Below are positions 24,980 to 36,422 of a DNA stretch of 64,000 nucleotides, in pieces. A program made the translations under genes and the position numbers. Each line of letters begins with the position of its first letter. Within the stretch, counting starts at the first letter, position 1. The notes beneath the pieces are model-generated. The model saw only the letters and a program-made list of their open reading frames with translations. It searched no databases and had not been told where the DNA came from. Source of the stretch: Piliocolobus tephrosceles (lineage: Eukaryota; Chordata; Mammalia; Primates; Cercopithecidae); assembly GCF_002776525.5 (NCBI RefSeq), contig NC_045439.1:154717407-154781406 (forward strand), read 5' to 3'.

Positions 24980-25238
24980 GGCCAGGGATGCTGGCTCATG
25001 CCTATAATGCCAACATTTTGGGAGGCTGAGGTGAGAGGATCACTTGTGCCTAGCAATTTGAGACCAGCCTGGGCAATATAGTGAGACACCATCTCTATAA
25101 AAAATTTTTAAAAAATTGGTGCGATGGTATTTATGTGTGGTCACAGCTACTCAGGAGGCTAAGGTGGGAGGATTGCTTGAGCTCGGATGGCAGAAAGGCT
25201 GCAGTGAGACCCTATCTCAAACAAAAAACAAACAAATA
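24980..25238 (+). mobile_element. AluJ, internally deleted
   Basis: GGCCAGGGATGCTGGCTCAT begins an old Alu that lacks part of its right arm. It splits the L1M 3' UTR; flanking CTTACTGAATTG and CTCATGGAACTG are a degraded target duplication. Confidence 0.85.
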
Positions 25239-25312
25239 AAATCTCATGGAACTGTACATTTAAAAGGATGAATTTTGTAATATGTAAATTCTACCTCAAT
25301 AAAGATGTTTAA
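25239..25312 (+). mobile_element. L1M 3' end, after the Alu
   Basis: AACTGTACATTTAAAAGGAT ... TCTACCTCAATAAAG is the conserved end of L1M 3' UTRs. Confidence 0.8.
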
Positions 25313-25364
25313 AAATAATTTTCCCATTGTCAGGCACATAACTCCCACTGACTTTTTAAAATAA

Positions 25365-25680
25365 CAACTTAATTGAAATACAGTTCACATATCATATGAT
25401 CACCCATTTAAAGGGTACAATTCAAAGGTTCAGTAGCTTTGGGAATATTCAGAGTTGTGCAACCTTTGCCATGATCAGTTTCAGAACGTTTTCATCAGCT
25501 CCCCGGAAAGCTTTACACAGTAGCAGCCACTCTCCCTTTCCCCCTAAGACACCCCGGCTTTTGCCTCTTTCTACTTCTTTCTACTTCTACGTAGAAAGAA
25601 GGTAACTCTTTCTACTTCTGCCTCTGCTTTTTTCCTCTATAGAGTTATCTGTTCTGGACATTTTGACCATGTGAATGGAA
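25365..25680 (-). mobile_element. L1M 3' UTR fragment, opposite orientation
   Basis: TAATTGAAATACAGTTCACA, then CCCATTTAAAGGGTACAATT, GTTGTGCAACC and TCTGTTCTGGACATTTTGAC form the reverse complement of an L1M 3' UTR. It contains a local expansion of CTTTCTACTT words near 25565-25615. Confidence 0.75.
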
Positions 25681-25689
25681 AAACATCCC

Positions 25690-25855
25690 AGGATAGCAGT
25701 TCTCAACTGAGGCTGATGTCAGAATCACCTAGGGAGCTTCGATAAAATACCGGCATTTGGATCCAACATCTGCAGATTCTGATGCAATTGGTTTAAGATG
25801 TAGCCTGGGCATCAGGGTATTAAAACCTCCCCAGATAAATCTAGCATGTGGCCAA
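25690..25855. mobile_element. MER5-like fragment
   Basis: AGCAGTTCTCAACTGAGGCT, then TCAGAATCACCTAGGGAGCT and TGCAGATTCTGATGCAATTG are hAT-Charlie MER5-type motifs. Confidence 0.6.
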
Positions 25856-25876
25856 GGTTAAGATCTCTATTGTAGG

Positions 25877-26072
25877 GCAGTCATGTTTAAACTTTAGTAT
25901 GCATCAGCATCACCTGGAGGGCCTGTAACAATATGAGTTGCTGGATCTTACTCTGAGGGTATCTGATTCAGTGGGTTTGAGGTAAAACCTGAGAATCTGC
26001 ATTTTTTAACAAGTTTGCAAGTGATGCTGATGCTCTGGTCCAGGGATGCACTTTAAGAATCTTGGGAGATGT
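25877..26072. mobile_element. MER5A-like DNA transposon
   Basis: AAACTTTAGTATGCATCAGC, then ATCACCTGGAGGGCCTGT, CTGATTCAGTGGGTTTGAGG and TGCTGATGCTCTGGTCCAGG follow MER5A almost end to end. It sits next to another MER5-like copy. Confidence 0.8.
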
Positions 26073-26150
26073 CAAAACAGCAAGATGGAAGGAACCTGAG
26101 CCCCAGTAGCTAGGCCACCTATTTTCCCTAAACCACTTTATATTATTATA

Positions 26151-26266
26151 CCTACTTTATATTATTATATATATATTATATTATATATATATTATGTTAT
26201 ATATATATTATATAATATATTATATATATTATATTATATATATATTATACCTACTTTATATTATTA
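26151..26266. repeat. TA-rich array between 17-base direct repeats
   Basis: About 82 bases of TATATA/TATTATA words (26168-26249) are flanked by identical copies of CCTACTTTATATTATTA at 26151-26167 and 26250-26266. Confidence 0.9.
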
Positions 26267-27055
26267 CCTAAACAAGAGGTAAAAGTTTACTCTGAACTGC
26301 AACGGCGGCCCAACCTGTTTCCTAATACACATCCCTTGGACTGCAGTCTTTCAATAGCAAGAAAAGTCAAGATCTAAAACAAAGTTCTCATTTCATGCAA
26401 ATTCACACATGTAATTTACACCCCTTGGCTTTCGAGAGATTTTCCTACAAGAGAAGAATGATCTTGGAACACTGCACAATTGACAACAGAATCAGTTTCT
26501 CATGGTAATTGGTGAAAACAATCCACAGAGTTCTGTTTTGGAAGCATTATTTAGACTGGAGGGATTATGATCCAAGCAGGCGGTTAATTTTCTCATTTAA
26601 GCCACAGCCACAGTTGGGTAACCCAAGGCTTCCAGTGCAAAGCTACTTTGATCCAAACCATAGCAGCAATTCTGAATGATGGAGAAACCCTTCGTACGTA
26701 ATACATGGGGAGTGTATCAGTTCCTCTTTGCTGTTTTTATCTTTACACACAAATATAAAACGGACCAATGCACTCCAACTCTTTTCACTTCATTTGCATG
26801 CAAAGATCTTGGATATTCATCACTCCAATCTGAATAACTAATGGAGCTTGGGCATTTGTTGAGCAAAGGGTGAAGCTAGTAGGAGTTCACCTGGGTAGGA
26901 AATCTGTTTCAGTCTCAAGCTCTTGATGGTAAAACTCTTTGCTGGTGTATCATTATTTCCTGAAAACATTCACAGTATCAAAAAGAGGTGGGTGGTGGTG
27001 TTGGAAGGCCACAGAGTCAAACTCACTAGGTAGAGGAGGCAAGGAGCTAACATAC

Positions 27056-27177
27056 CTGACAAACTGGCTGAATAAGGCTGTAGTGTTTCGGATGATCCGA
27101 GCAGCCTGGGACTCCTCACGCTGGCATCTCTGCAGTGTTAATCCATCATCCATGTGGCCTTCCTGATGGAGTATGAC
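27056..27177 (-). CDS. RYR3: RYR3 exon 12
   Basis: This exon has 122 bases: 40 codons plus two bases of a Ser codon, about residues 383-423. It reads VILHQEGHMDDGLTLQRCQR then EESQAARIIRNTTALFSQFV. It ends beta-trefoil B and starts the helical domain C. The HQEGHMDD and ESQAARII motifs are conserved; the matching segment of RYR1 contains disease-linked arginines (family knowledge). The acceptor is gtgggcag and the donor gtatgt. Downstream lies the largest intron of the window. Confidence 0.97.
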
Positions 27178-30100
27178 CTGCCCACGTGGCAAGGGACAGA
27201 AGCTCTAAGGTTACAATTATTCCACATATGGGCAGTCAACATTTCCTGCAGTATTTCCCTCATCCCTCTTATTCCTTTCTCTAAATAAGCTCCCCTGGGT
27301 CTATTTTGAGAATGGCACATTAGCGAAGTTATTGCACCCATACGCCCTATTAGTGACATGTGAACCATTCCTTAGACACAGTGCTTTGATGAAAATGAAA
27401 TTTTATGTGTCACCATGGTATGAGTTACGACACATTCCTCAGGCCTAGATATGAAAGGGTGATAACGTATCTCATAATCGATTTTTCTCTTAAAATGAAC
27501 ATGGAATCTTACCCTTGGAAATGGGGAAAGTCACTGTGTTCAAAGTCTTTTCCTTCAGAGATGAATTGAAGAAAAAGACAATGTAAAGCAAAACCCTGTA
27601 CTGGGATCAGGCTTGGTTTCTCGACTGAAGGCCAACTACACTGAGTGAGTTAACTGTAGGGCTGGGGAAAGCAGCTCAAGGTGGTAGCTGGCTTCTCTTG
27701 GAGGCTAGAGAGTCAATCTGAAAGCATGAGCTCTGATATCAGCAGACCTTTGTCTAGTCCCGCTATGCCACTTACCAGCTGTGTGACCTTGGGCAAGTTA
27801 CTTAACCCCCATTTGCTTTGGATTTCACCAATCTGCAAACAGGCTTATCTTAGAGGGTTGTTTGCAGGATTCAATGATTTACATGTCATCACTTGGCATG
27901 GTACCTAGAATCTAATAGGTGCTCAATGAATGTTTATTATCAGGGGCTGTATAGTACGGATGTTAGACCAGTTATCTGGAAGCTAAGCGTATGTACTTGT
28001 CATTAAGGACACCAAGACACAATTTTTTTGGGAGGGGCTACCCACTTTTTATGTGGAGGTCAGTGGCTTTTTCCCTTAAAATGATCAAGTGTGTTAAGTG
28101 AGAGAGTTTGATCCTGGTTCAAGTCAAGGTCAAATCCTGATCCAAGTTCCCTGACATGGTTTCCCCTTGATGGAAGTAAGCAAAGACAGACAATGTGTAG
28201 ATCCTGGAAGTCTACATGTCAACACGGACAAAACGTGTGGCTCTAGAAGGTATCTACAGAATAAAGATTGTTGGCCTCTCTCACTTTTAGCTTAAAGAAA
28301 CAACTTATTTTCCTTTCCATGTGAAAAATCTTTTCCTTGCTTTTTATTATTTTGAAGGTACTTCCTGATATGATGAATTAGAATTCAGGCTTGTTCATTT
28401 TTGAAACAAGACTTTGCATCCCATCTGTATACTGCAGTGTGAGGATTAGCAAAGGATACTGTTACCATTGGAATCACTAACTGTTAGAAAATATTCCTTT
28501 GTCAGAACACCTCAGCAACTGGTTAGCAATGCTGCATTTGGGTTTAGTAATACATTGCCACTATGTTTACTTTGGCCTGGGTCCCAGATTTCTGGTCCTT
28601 AAAGACCAAAATTCTTAGGTTTTGCTTGTTCAGATAACACACTCAAACTGGCCAGCCAAATGAGAAAGTAATGAGAACTGGGGGGAGATGCAGTTGCTAG
28701 AATGTTGTTATTATGAACCCTACTGATCTCAGCAGCCCAGTTCCTACGGTCCTTCTTTCTCTTGAAGAAATCTTACAACTGAAGAGCAGGGAGAAGAAGC
28801 CTAAGGTGGGAATAAGAAAGAGGGTGCTTTAAAGTGGCTGGCTACTCATCAGGTGTTTCACTGTGTTTGTGCTTGATTGGTTTCTCTTGATTACTGTTTT
28901 GTTCATTTCATAAAACACAGCACAGATTCAGACATCCTTTGTATTTTTAGAGAGGGCACTTAACATGCTTCCTAGGCAATGAAGCAGCGTAGCCCTGTCG
29001 AGGGCTGAGCACCATCGCACCAGCTGGATAGAGTTCATAAAAGCACCTCCCAAATTCACACATACATTCTAACAGTTAAATGAATGTGCAGGCTATGATC
29101 CTAGAAGAGAAAGGCATGGACAGGTACAAAAAGTCAACAATGCAAAATGAGATCTCTCCACATTTGCAGAGTCCTTGGAGCATGTCCCTGCCCACCCAGA
29201 GTTACAGCCAAGATCCACAAATTCTACTTTCTTTAAATGTTACCATTGCCTTAGTAGGTTTGAAAGACTGCAGAGGCTCTAGACGGTATTACTGTACTCT
29301 ACAGAGGATTGACTTTTCTTCTGATAGGCTGGTAAGAATAGAGGATGGGTTTTTGGCATTTATTTTCCATTTGTTCTTATTCCCAGCATGTAGCCCTCAT
29401 TCCCGGGGTGTAGTTCTTCTGAAGATCAACTGAAAGCCTACTGTATCTCCCAGGGTCATTCCAACTTGTCACACCCTGAACCCTGACTTGTGTATCCCTA
29501 GTACTGTCATGATGTCAACATCTCTGCTTTGCTCTTCATGATCACAGCAGTTTTGTGTTTACTATTTTGGCTTCACACCCCATCCACGGTCAGCTTAGGA
29601 TTCTAGAGGAAACTGCATGTGGAATTTTAGGCGCATGATTTTGCAGTTCTCTCTACTCTGGACTCTTGGCCCCCTGAGTCCCAGAAGCCTTAGCTGAACC
29701 TATGTCTAATCTGACTCTTTAGCACAACTGATCTAATGCAAGATCCCATTCCCTCGTTCTGCAGATCAGCAAATGTGCTGAGGGGGAAAACAAAGATGAA
29801 GGGGGGCTCACCTCAGTGCACTTACATTCTATATGCAATATTTTGTGCGTATGTTTTGGCTGGCTTGGTTGTTGAAACCTTCCATTTTTTTTGAAGGTAC
29901 TGTATCCAGCCTGTGCAGCTGTTTTCAGAGGAAGGGTTGGTCTCATACAAGCCAAATTATGTGGCCTCTTATTCATTGTATTTTCTATCCCCTCTTGATC
30001 ACTTCATTTCCCCTTTTCTGGATATTTTCCTAGTCTGTGTTGCCTTACACAAAATTAAGATATTACCTCATGTTCATTCTCAACATCCTTTCTTACCACA

Positions 30101-30856
30101 ACCTGCATTCTGGAAAACTTCATCATGACTACCTTAGGCTGCTATACCTCAACTACAGAGCACAGTACCTCCTAGCACCTTATTCTGGGACTAGTTGACT
30201 ATTTAAACCCATATTTTATAAGGGTTTTTCAGGGATAAAAGCATCACATCCTTGACATCCATTATTTGGTTCCCACCAAAAGAAACACTGTTATGGCAAT
30301 TGACTTTCTGGTGAAAAGATGCTGCATGTACCCAAGCTAGTTTTTCTCACTGGAGCAGGCTGTGATGCACCACTCAAATCAAGATACAATCTGTGGATAC
30401 TGTCATTCCACAACATCTCTTCTTTCTGCCAGTGGGTTCCTGTGGGCTTGTTATTATGCAATCTGTGTTTTCTCTGTAGAGATCTATTTAGTCTCTTATG
30501 AAAACTGCACAATAACTCAATTATCCACTGAAATGAAGGGAGCAATGATGTGGATAATCCCAAGACAGCAAATCACCAAAAGCCATTTAGATCAGGTTTT
30601 AGAGTGCATTAAGCACGTCCTCTCCTCCTTACAGATTTGCTGTGTATTTGTTTTTTCCCCCATTGCATATGGGGTCAAAGTATCCAAAATAGGCTGAAGT
30701 ATGGAAGAAACTGTGTACAATCTATCACAAAATAACTCTTCTGAATAGTAAGAAGTAAATCACAATCACGTCCACCTGATTCTCAGAATCACTTCTATTG
30801 CCTAGTTGCATCCAACTCAGGGTAAAACAACTGTAGACAGACATTCTGACTCTCAC
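27178..30856 (-). other. RYR3: RYR3 intron 11
   Basis: This intron is 3679 bases long. Apart from a MIR at 27720-27945 I recognise no repeats, so it is notably repeat-poor compared with introns 10 and 12. Confidence 0.8.
27720..27945 (-). repeat. MIR SINE
   Basis: CAGCTGTGTGACCTTGGGCA, then AGTTACTTAACCCCC and finally GTGCTCAATGAATGTTTATT is a well-preserved reverse MIR. Confidence 0.8.
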
Positions 30857-31030
30857 CTTTCTTTTCAAAGGTCCCAGGCGGGAAGTTTTTGCATCTTGTG
30901 CTTTGTAGGTCACCCACAGACCACTGGCTGTATGCTGCACAAAGCAGACAGAATCTCCATACTTGATTTCTGGAACTCCCATGCCTTCTATGTCTCGCTT
31001 GTGACTGGAATCTAATTTCTCCTTGAGTTC
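30857..31030 (-). CDS. RYR3: RYR3 exon 11
   Basis: This exon has 174 bases and 58 whole codons (phase 0 both ends), about residues 325-382. It reads ELKEKLDSSHKRDIEGMGVP, then EIKYGDSVCFVQHTASGLWV, then TYKAQDAKTSRLGPLKRK. It forms later strands of domain B. The IKYGDSVCFVQH and SGLWVTY motifs are family signatures. The acceptor is gaattag and the donor gtgaga. The Thr in VQHTASG is Ile in the human sequence as I remember it; this needs an alignment to confirm. Confidence 0.97.
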
Positions 31031-31934
31031 CTAATTCATACACAAAAAGAAACAAACATAGGCATTATCTGATTAAATTAGAAGCTCAATATACAAAACG
31101 AATCACCTATGAAAAATTTGTAAGCCAGGCAACTGGTTACCAAAATAATCATGATGTGGCTGTCCAAGCCAGGATTTCAGAAAGACTTGCTTCCCTTATC
31201 TCTTGTTAATTGTAAAATCAATGGCTTTCGAGTTCTGGTTACTTCAGTGATTATTTAAATCCATGGGTAAAGGGGGCACCTACTAAGCCCTCTCTTCTGT
31301 TCTGATTTTGTGTAATTCTTCACTATATTTTCTACTTTCCTCATCCTGATCTATATACCTTAATAAGTAACCCGTTACTAGCCAAGTAACTTATTTCCAG
31401 CAAGTGACATCTTCCATAATTGTAATGGCCACCTGTCACAAATGCACTGACTCAGAGACTTTCATTCTATCTATTGATTTCATGTAAAAATTTCTTATAA
31501 AAATCTGCAGAGAAAGGAAACTCTTTGAGTAGACAGGGGTTACTAACGTGGCTTAAGCTAATGTAGTAATTTGTGTATCAGTCTCTTAGGGCCTCCTCAG
31601 TGGTGTGCTGTAGTCAAGCGGTTTCAATCTTCAGCTGTCACTGTTTCACTGCCTATTCTCCAGTGTGGAAAAGGGACTTCCTGTGCATCAGGTAACAACA
31701 CAGTGACAATCTGAAGTACCTGTCACAATAGTGTGTCATGAGGTAGTCCTCTGATGCATGGTAACTTCTTCTCCTTCTCATCAATCAGGGCCTCCGTGGT
31801 TCTATTCTGAATGGTTATACCCTATTTCCATTCCTTTTCTACATCTTGCATTAAATTGCTCATTTGTAAAAGCCATTAGGGAGGAAGCAATTTGAACTTT
31901 TACAGAATAAAAAAACGGCTGTTACCTGTTTGCA

Positions 31935-31991
31935 AAAACGTTTTTCTCTGTCTCTCCCTCTCCCTGCCTCCCTCCCTACTCTCTCTCTCTC
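31935..31991. repeat. CT-rich microsatellite
   Basis: TCTCTGTCTCTCCCTCTCCC ... CTCTCTCTCTC lies immediately left of an AluJ poly-T. Confidence 0.8.
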
Positions 31992-32283
31992 TTTTTTTTT
32001 TTTTTTCTTTTTGAGCCCAGAGTCTCACTCTGTCACCCAGGCTGGAGTACAGTGGTACAATCTTGGCTCACTGTAACCTCTGCCGCCAGGATCAAGTGAT
32101 CCTCCCATCTTACCCTCCTGAGTAGCTAGGACTACAGGTGCAGGCCACTACACCTAGCTAATCTTTTGTTTGTTTGTTCATTTATTTATTTATGGTTTTG
32201 CTTTTTGCAGAAACAGGGTTTCCCCATGTTGTCCAGGCTGATCTTGAACACCTGGGCTCAAGCAATCCACCACCTCGGCCTCC
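31992..32283 (-). mobile_element. AluJ
   Basis: An old Alu in reverse orientation, with a TTTGTTTGTTTGTTCATTTA run expanded in its middle linker. The open frame at 32166-32354 is Alu-derived. Confidence 0.88.
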
Positions 32284-32324
32284 ACATTTTTCTCATTCTT
32301 AATAGTGGAACAAACAGCAGCACA

Positions 32325-32535
32325 TGTATTGAGTCACTACCATGCTCAATATAATGTTCTAAGTTCTTTACATGTATTAACTCTCCATAGTGGCCTCTGA
32401 TGTAGCTACAAATGCCATTCCAATTTTACAGATGAGAAAATGAAGGAGGTAAACTTGCCCAAGATCATTCAGGAAGTAATGACAGGAAGTCCAGCTCCAG
32501 AGTCTGTGGTCTTCTCCTACTCTAAACTACTACTC
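32325..32535 (+). repeat. MIR SINE
   Basis: AAGTTCTTTACATGTATTAA, then AATTTTACAGATGAGAAAAT and ACTTGCCCAAGATCATTCAG are MIR motifs in forward order. Confidence 0.75.
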
Positions 32536-34104
32536 ACCCTTCAAACCCCTGCTCAGAGGTTACCTCTGTAAAGGAAGAGTAGTCTCTCCTGATGTTCTTC
32601 CCCAGCACAGTCTCATTGCTCTACCGGGCACTTAGCACATCATAGTGTAAAATGTGTTTGTTTATACGACATTTTCTTTTTGTCCGGCTATGAAAAAAAT
32701 CAAGGGCACAGGCCTAATTTCAATTAACTTTGGATTTATAACAGAAAATTCAACACCTATCAATTACTTAATGGACATATACTGAGAGAATATATGTAGC
32801 TGAGTAATTTTTTCTTTTACATTTATTTTCCATTTCAGCTCGTTTTCCTTCAAGCTTTCATTATTTCGCACAACATTTAAAGGATCACTTGGAGCAATAT
32901 TAGTACAAGAAATTTCTTTTTCTTTTAAATGTGTGTGTTGAAACATTGGCTGGATTATTAAATATGACTTCTTTACTTTTTCAAGCAGCAACATAACATC
33001 CAAGGATAAGTATGAATTTTTCTTTTGCAAAAACATTATTTCCAGAAAAATATATTTCTGATTTTGTAACATTAGCTAATAGGATAATAGTATCTGATAT
33101 AATGGGATTTTCTTTACAGGCAATTCATCAAGAATGCATTTATTCTATAAAATAATGGATACTTGATTTTCACTGCAGAAATATTCACAGCTCTAGAGAC
33201 ACTCAAGCCAGTAACAGAACTGAAAAGATGCCAAAATTCTCATCTCTAGTCTGCTCTCTAACCATAGCCAATGCAGGGGTTAAAATTATGCACACCACAA
33301 CTGTTAAATATGAATAATTACATTGATTTCTAATAGCTCCTGATTAAAACAATTCATATCACCCAACTATCAATGAATATGGTAACTTCATTACTTTCTT
33401 GCCTTTCACTTAAACATGGCTTTGCAAAAAAAAAAAAGATCTGTTTTTCTGGAGTCACTGAAATAAACGAATCATGATTCTGTATAGAAAGGAGTGTTTC
33501 TGTGTCTTTGTTTTACAAAACAGCATCGGCTTCCAAATTCTATGGTAGTTGCTGCAGTGTCCACTTCTAATTTAACAGAAGAGCGGCAACAACAAACGAA
33601 GATCTAGAGACAAAATCCACATGAAAAACAACCCAATTCAACCCTAAACAATAACGATAAATCAGTAAAGGAAATGAAAGAGCTCGGTGATGGAGAGGTT
33701 TGATTTTATTGACAACACATTGGTGATTTTCTTTTGACTTGAGTATGAACTAATGCTCCCTTCTGTTTTTACTTGGATATGGCCCCAGCTGCAGTCACCC
33801 TACTGCTAGAAATGGAAACGTTCTAAAAAACAGAGCTAATCCAATCATTCTCTTTCCATAACTCCCAGGTTCCTATGGAATACAATTGTTATCTCTAAAG
33901 TTCTTATACCCCAAATGCTCTAACCAAATTGGACTAAGAGTACTTATATTCATGTACCAAATATTCCCCTTCTTTGGGCCTTTACTGACATTATACTTTC
34001 TGTTTGGAATTCCCCTACTTCATCTTGGCATCTCTACATCTGTATTGTTTATATTTCATATCTTCTGTATATTGTGGTATTTCGATATTTTTTAAAACTT
34101 TCTG

Positions 34105-34520
34105 GCTGGGGAGAGACTGCCTTTCTTGTCAGAGATAGCAAAGGGCTCAGCTGCATGCCTTTGATATGCAATCTAATCAATTCACAACCAGATGTCCTCT
34201 AGCTGGCTCATATACTCCAGGAGGCGATATTCCTCTGCCTTTCCAAAGCCGGGTACTAGGTAGATAGGGACCACCTCTACAGCTTACAGTTCCCTGAAAT
34301 TACTCAAACTAGCAAATCCCAAACTGTTTACCCAGCCCCGCCTTGCCTTAACCATGGAAACCCCAACAAAAGTGGTAGCAAAGGTTGTCACCTTGCTTAT
34401 GTCCCTTGTCTGCCTCCTGACCAAAGCTGGTGCTTTCCTATGTGACCCTGCATGCCGTGGCACGTCTCCTGTTGCTAGGACCTGTGAGTATAATAAACTT
34501 TGTTTTCCTAAGCCTCTCCT
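34105..34520 (+). mobile_element. ERV LTR, family unassigned (copy 1)
   Basis: This is LTR-like: a promoter-side region with ACCATGGAAACC, then a polyadenylation signal AATAAA (34492-34497) after GGACCTGTGAGT. It shares the order of its landmarks with the segment at 34660-35125. The open frame at 34354-34686 is not supported as a gene. Confidence 0.6.
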
Positions 34521-34659
34521 GCAACCCCTCACATGGCTGCACCTGACTGATGATCACATAAAGGAACACAGCACAACATCTCATCCATCAAGCCTTCTCT
34601 ACTTAGCCAAAGCCGGAGGATACCTGTACACATTCTCTGATCTCATGGTTTTGTGGACC

Positions 34660-35125
34660 CAGCAGGGACTGTCCTTCCAGGGCTAGCCAATTCCTAAAAA
34701 TGGTAAAGGACTCATCTGGGAGCACACCTTTTATACGCAAACCAATCCAAAGCCCATAAAGCCAACCTCCTCCTTTACCTTCTGGACCCCCATTCCCTCC
34801 TCCTTTACCTTCTGGACCCCCATTCCCAGGGCTGGTACCAGACAACCAATAGCAACTCCCGTGCTACAGAGCCTGCTGAAATTATTCAAAGGAGCCAACC
34901 CTAAGCCTATTTATCCTGCCTAGCCCATTTCTTTCTATGGAAACCATGAAAAGGCTCTTTCCCCCAGCTTCCCCTCACTCTCCTTTCCTTCTGGAGGATG
35001 GTCCTTCTCTGTGTGGCCCTGTGTGCTATGGCCATCCTCTCGGGAATGGTGAGTAACAAAGTGTTCTTTTCCAATGCCGATTGTCTCCTGGTTTGTTGGC
35101 TTCATCATACCTGAATAATAAAATC
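34660..35125 (+). mobile_element. ERV LTR, same family (copy 2)
   Basis: It repeats the landmarks of copy 1: TGAAATTATTCAAAGGAGCC, then CTATGGAAACCATG and finally AATAATAAAATCC. It contains an exact 30-base tandem duplication at 34766-34825 that copy 1 lacks. Confidence 0.55.
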
Positions 35126-35478
35126 CACATTTTAAAAACAGGTATTGTTGTTGGTATACTAGCTGTCCCCTGGCAGATTGAAAATGTCAAAGGTGTAAAA
35201 CTGGGATTTCTTTGTCTTTGTACTTCATACAATCTCATACAATGCTCTGCTTAAAACTGGTTGCAAATCATTTGTTATTGTTTTACTGTTCTGCAGGCAT
35301 TCAATCTATATCTGTTTATTTGCATCAACCTTGTTTATGTTAGATGATAAGCTGATTCTAAGAAGGAAGAGGTTATCTGGCCTAATACGTGTTGAAGGGC
35401 AGTAATCATTATCCTCTGCCTCCATTGACACCTTATTAAGGAAATGCTCATGACCACATCATAATTATCATATTAGTA

Positions 35479-35584
35479 TTTGGCTGAGATGATCAAGTTG
35501 CTACGATTGGTTTAATATTCCTGGAATATTAAAGGTTTGGCTGGAGATGATCACGTTGCTAAGATTGGTTTAATATTCCTGGAA
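35479..35584. repeat. 57-base tandem duplication
   Basis: TTTGGCTGAGATGATCAAGT at 35479 recurs as TTTGGCTGGAGATGATCACG at 35536, with both copies running on to TTGGTTTAATATTCCTGG. The junction AATATTCCTGGAATATT is palindromic. Confidence 0.85.
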
Positions 35585-35608
35585 GGATGAATAAAGGAGC
35601 TAGAACTA

Positions 35609-35999
35609 GGCCAGGCGCGGTGGCTCATGTCTGTAATCTCAGCACTTTGGGAGGCAGAGGTGGGTGGATCATGAGGTCAGGAGATCAAGACCATCCCGGC
35701 CAACATGGTGAAACCCCATCTCTACTAAAAATACAAAAATTAGCTGGGTGTGTTGGTGCGTGCCTGTAATCCCAGCTACTCAGGAAGCCGAGGCAGGAGA
35801 ATTGCTTGAACCAGACAGTTGGAGGTTGCAGTGAGCCAAGATTGCGCCTCTGCACTCCAGCCTGGCAACAGAGCGAGAGTCAAGGAAGGAAGGAGGGAAG
35901 GAAGGGAGGGAGGGAGGAGAAGATGGTGCCACTGCACTCCAGCCTGGCAACAGAGTGAGACTCTGTCTCAAAACAAACAAACAAACAAACAAATAATAA
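35609..35999 (+). mobile_element. AluS with duplicated 3' end and GGAA array
   Basis: The Alu right arm ends at 35879, followed by a GGAA/GGGA-type purine array (35883-35920). A second copy of the Alu 3' end (CACTGCACTCCAGCCTGGCA) follows at 35930, then (AAAC)n. The open frames at 35587-36046 are repeat artefacts. Confidence 0.88.
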
Positions 36000-36019
36000 A
36001 GAAAGAAACTAGAACCAAT

Positions 36020-36330
36020 AGTTGCCCAGTACCTGGTTCAAACTAGGTATTGTGTTAAGTACTTTACAATGAAAACGCCACCATGTGAATTTACCAAGGA
36101 CCTACAAAGTGGTATGTATCATATATGACACTTTACATTTTCTCTAAATCTTTCAATAGCCCTATGGCTTTTATTATCCTACATTATAGATGATAACACC
36201 GAGGCTTGCAGAGTTTGAGCAACTTGCTCAAAGCCACACAGTTGTAAGCAATAGAACATAATCCAAAATCAGGTACAATTTCAAAGCCAGGTATAATTCA
36301 TTTGAACAGAATTATCTGAATGGTTACCAT
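36020..36330 (+). repeat. MIR SINE
   Basis: ATTGTGTTAAGTACTTTACA, then CTTTCAATAGCCCTATGGCT, GATAACACCGAGGCTTGCAG and AACTTGCTCAAAGCCACACA follow MIR in plus orientation. Confidence 0.75.
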
Positions 36331-36422
36331 TACCAGCAGCACAGTTAAGTAATTAATTGTACCAATAGTTTAGTTGCTTAAAGGTTAATATGAAGAAAAA
36401 GTTGAAAACATATACTATTAAA

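Larger units (their letters stand above)
13155..27055 (-). other. RYR3: RYR3 intron 12
   Basis: This is the largest complete intron here (13901 bases). It has a CT-rich tract (13690-14080), a primate-age L1 on the minus strand, an old L1M on the plus strand split by Alus, a convergent L1M 3' fragment, two MER5-like elements and a TA array. I see nothing to name in 18291-19910 and 26270-27055. Confidence 0.85.

Noticed and set aside
34354..34686. 110-codon plus-strand frame
   Set aside because: It runs through the 3' part of an ERV LTR and its flank; composition and landmarks are those of an LTR.
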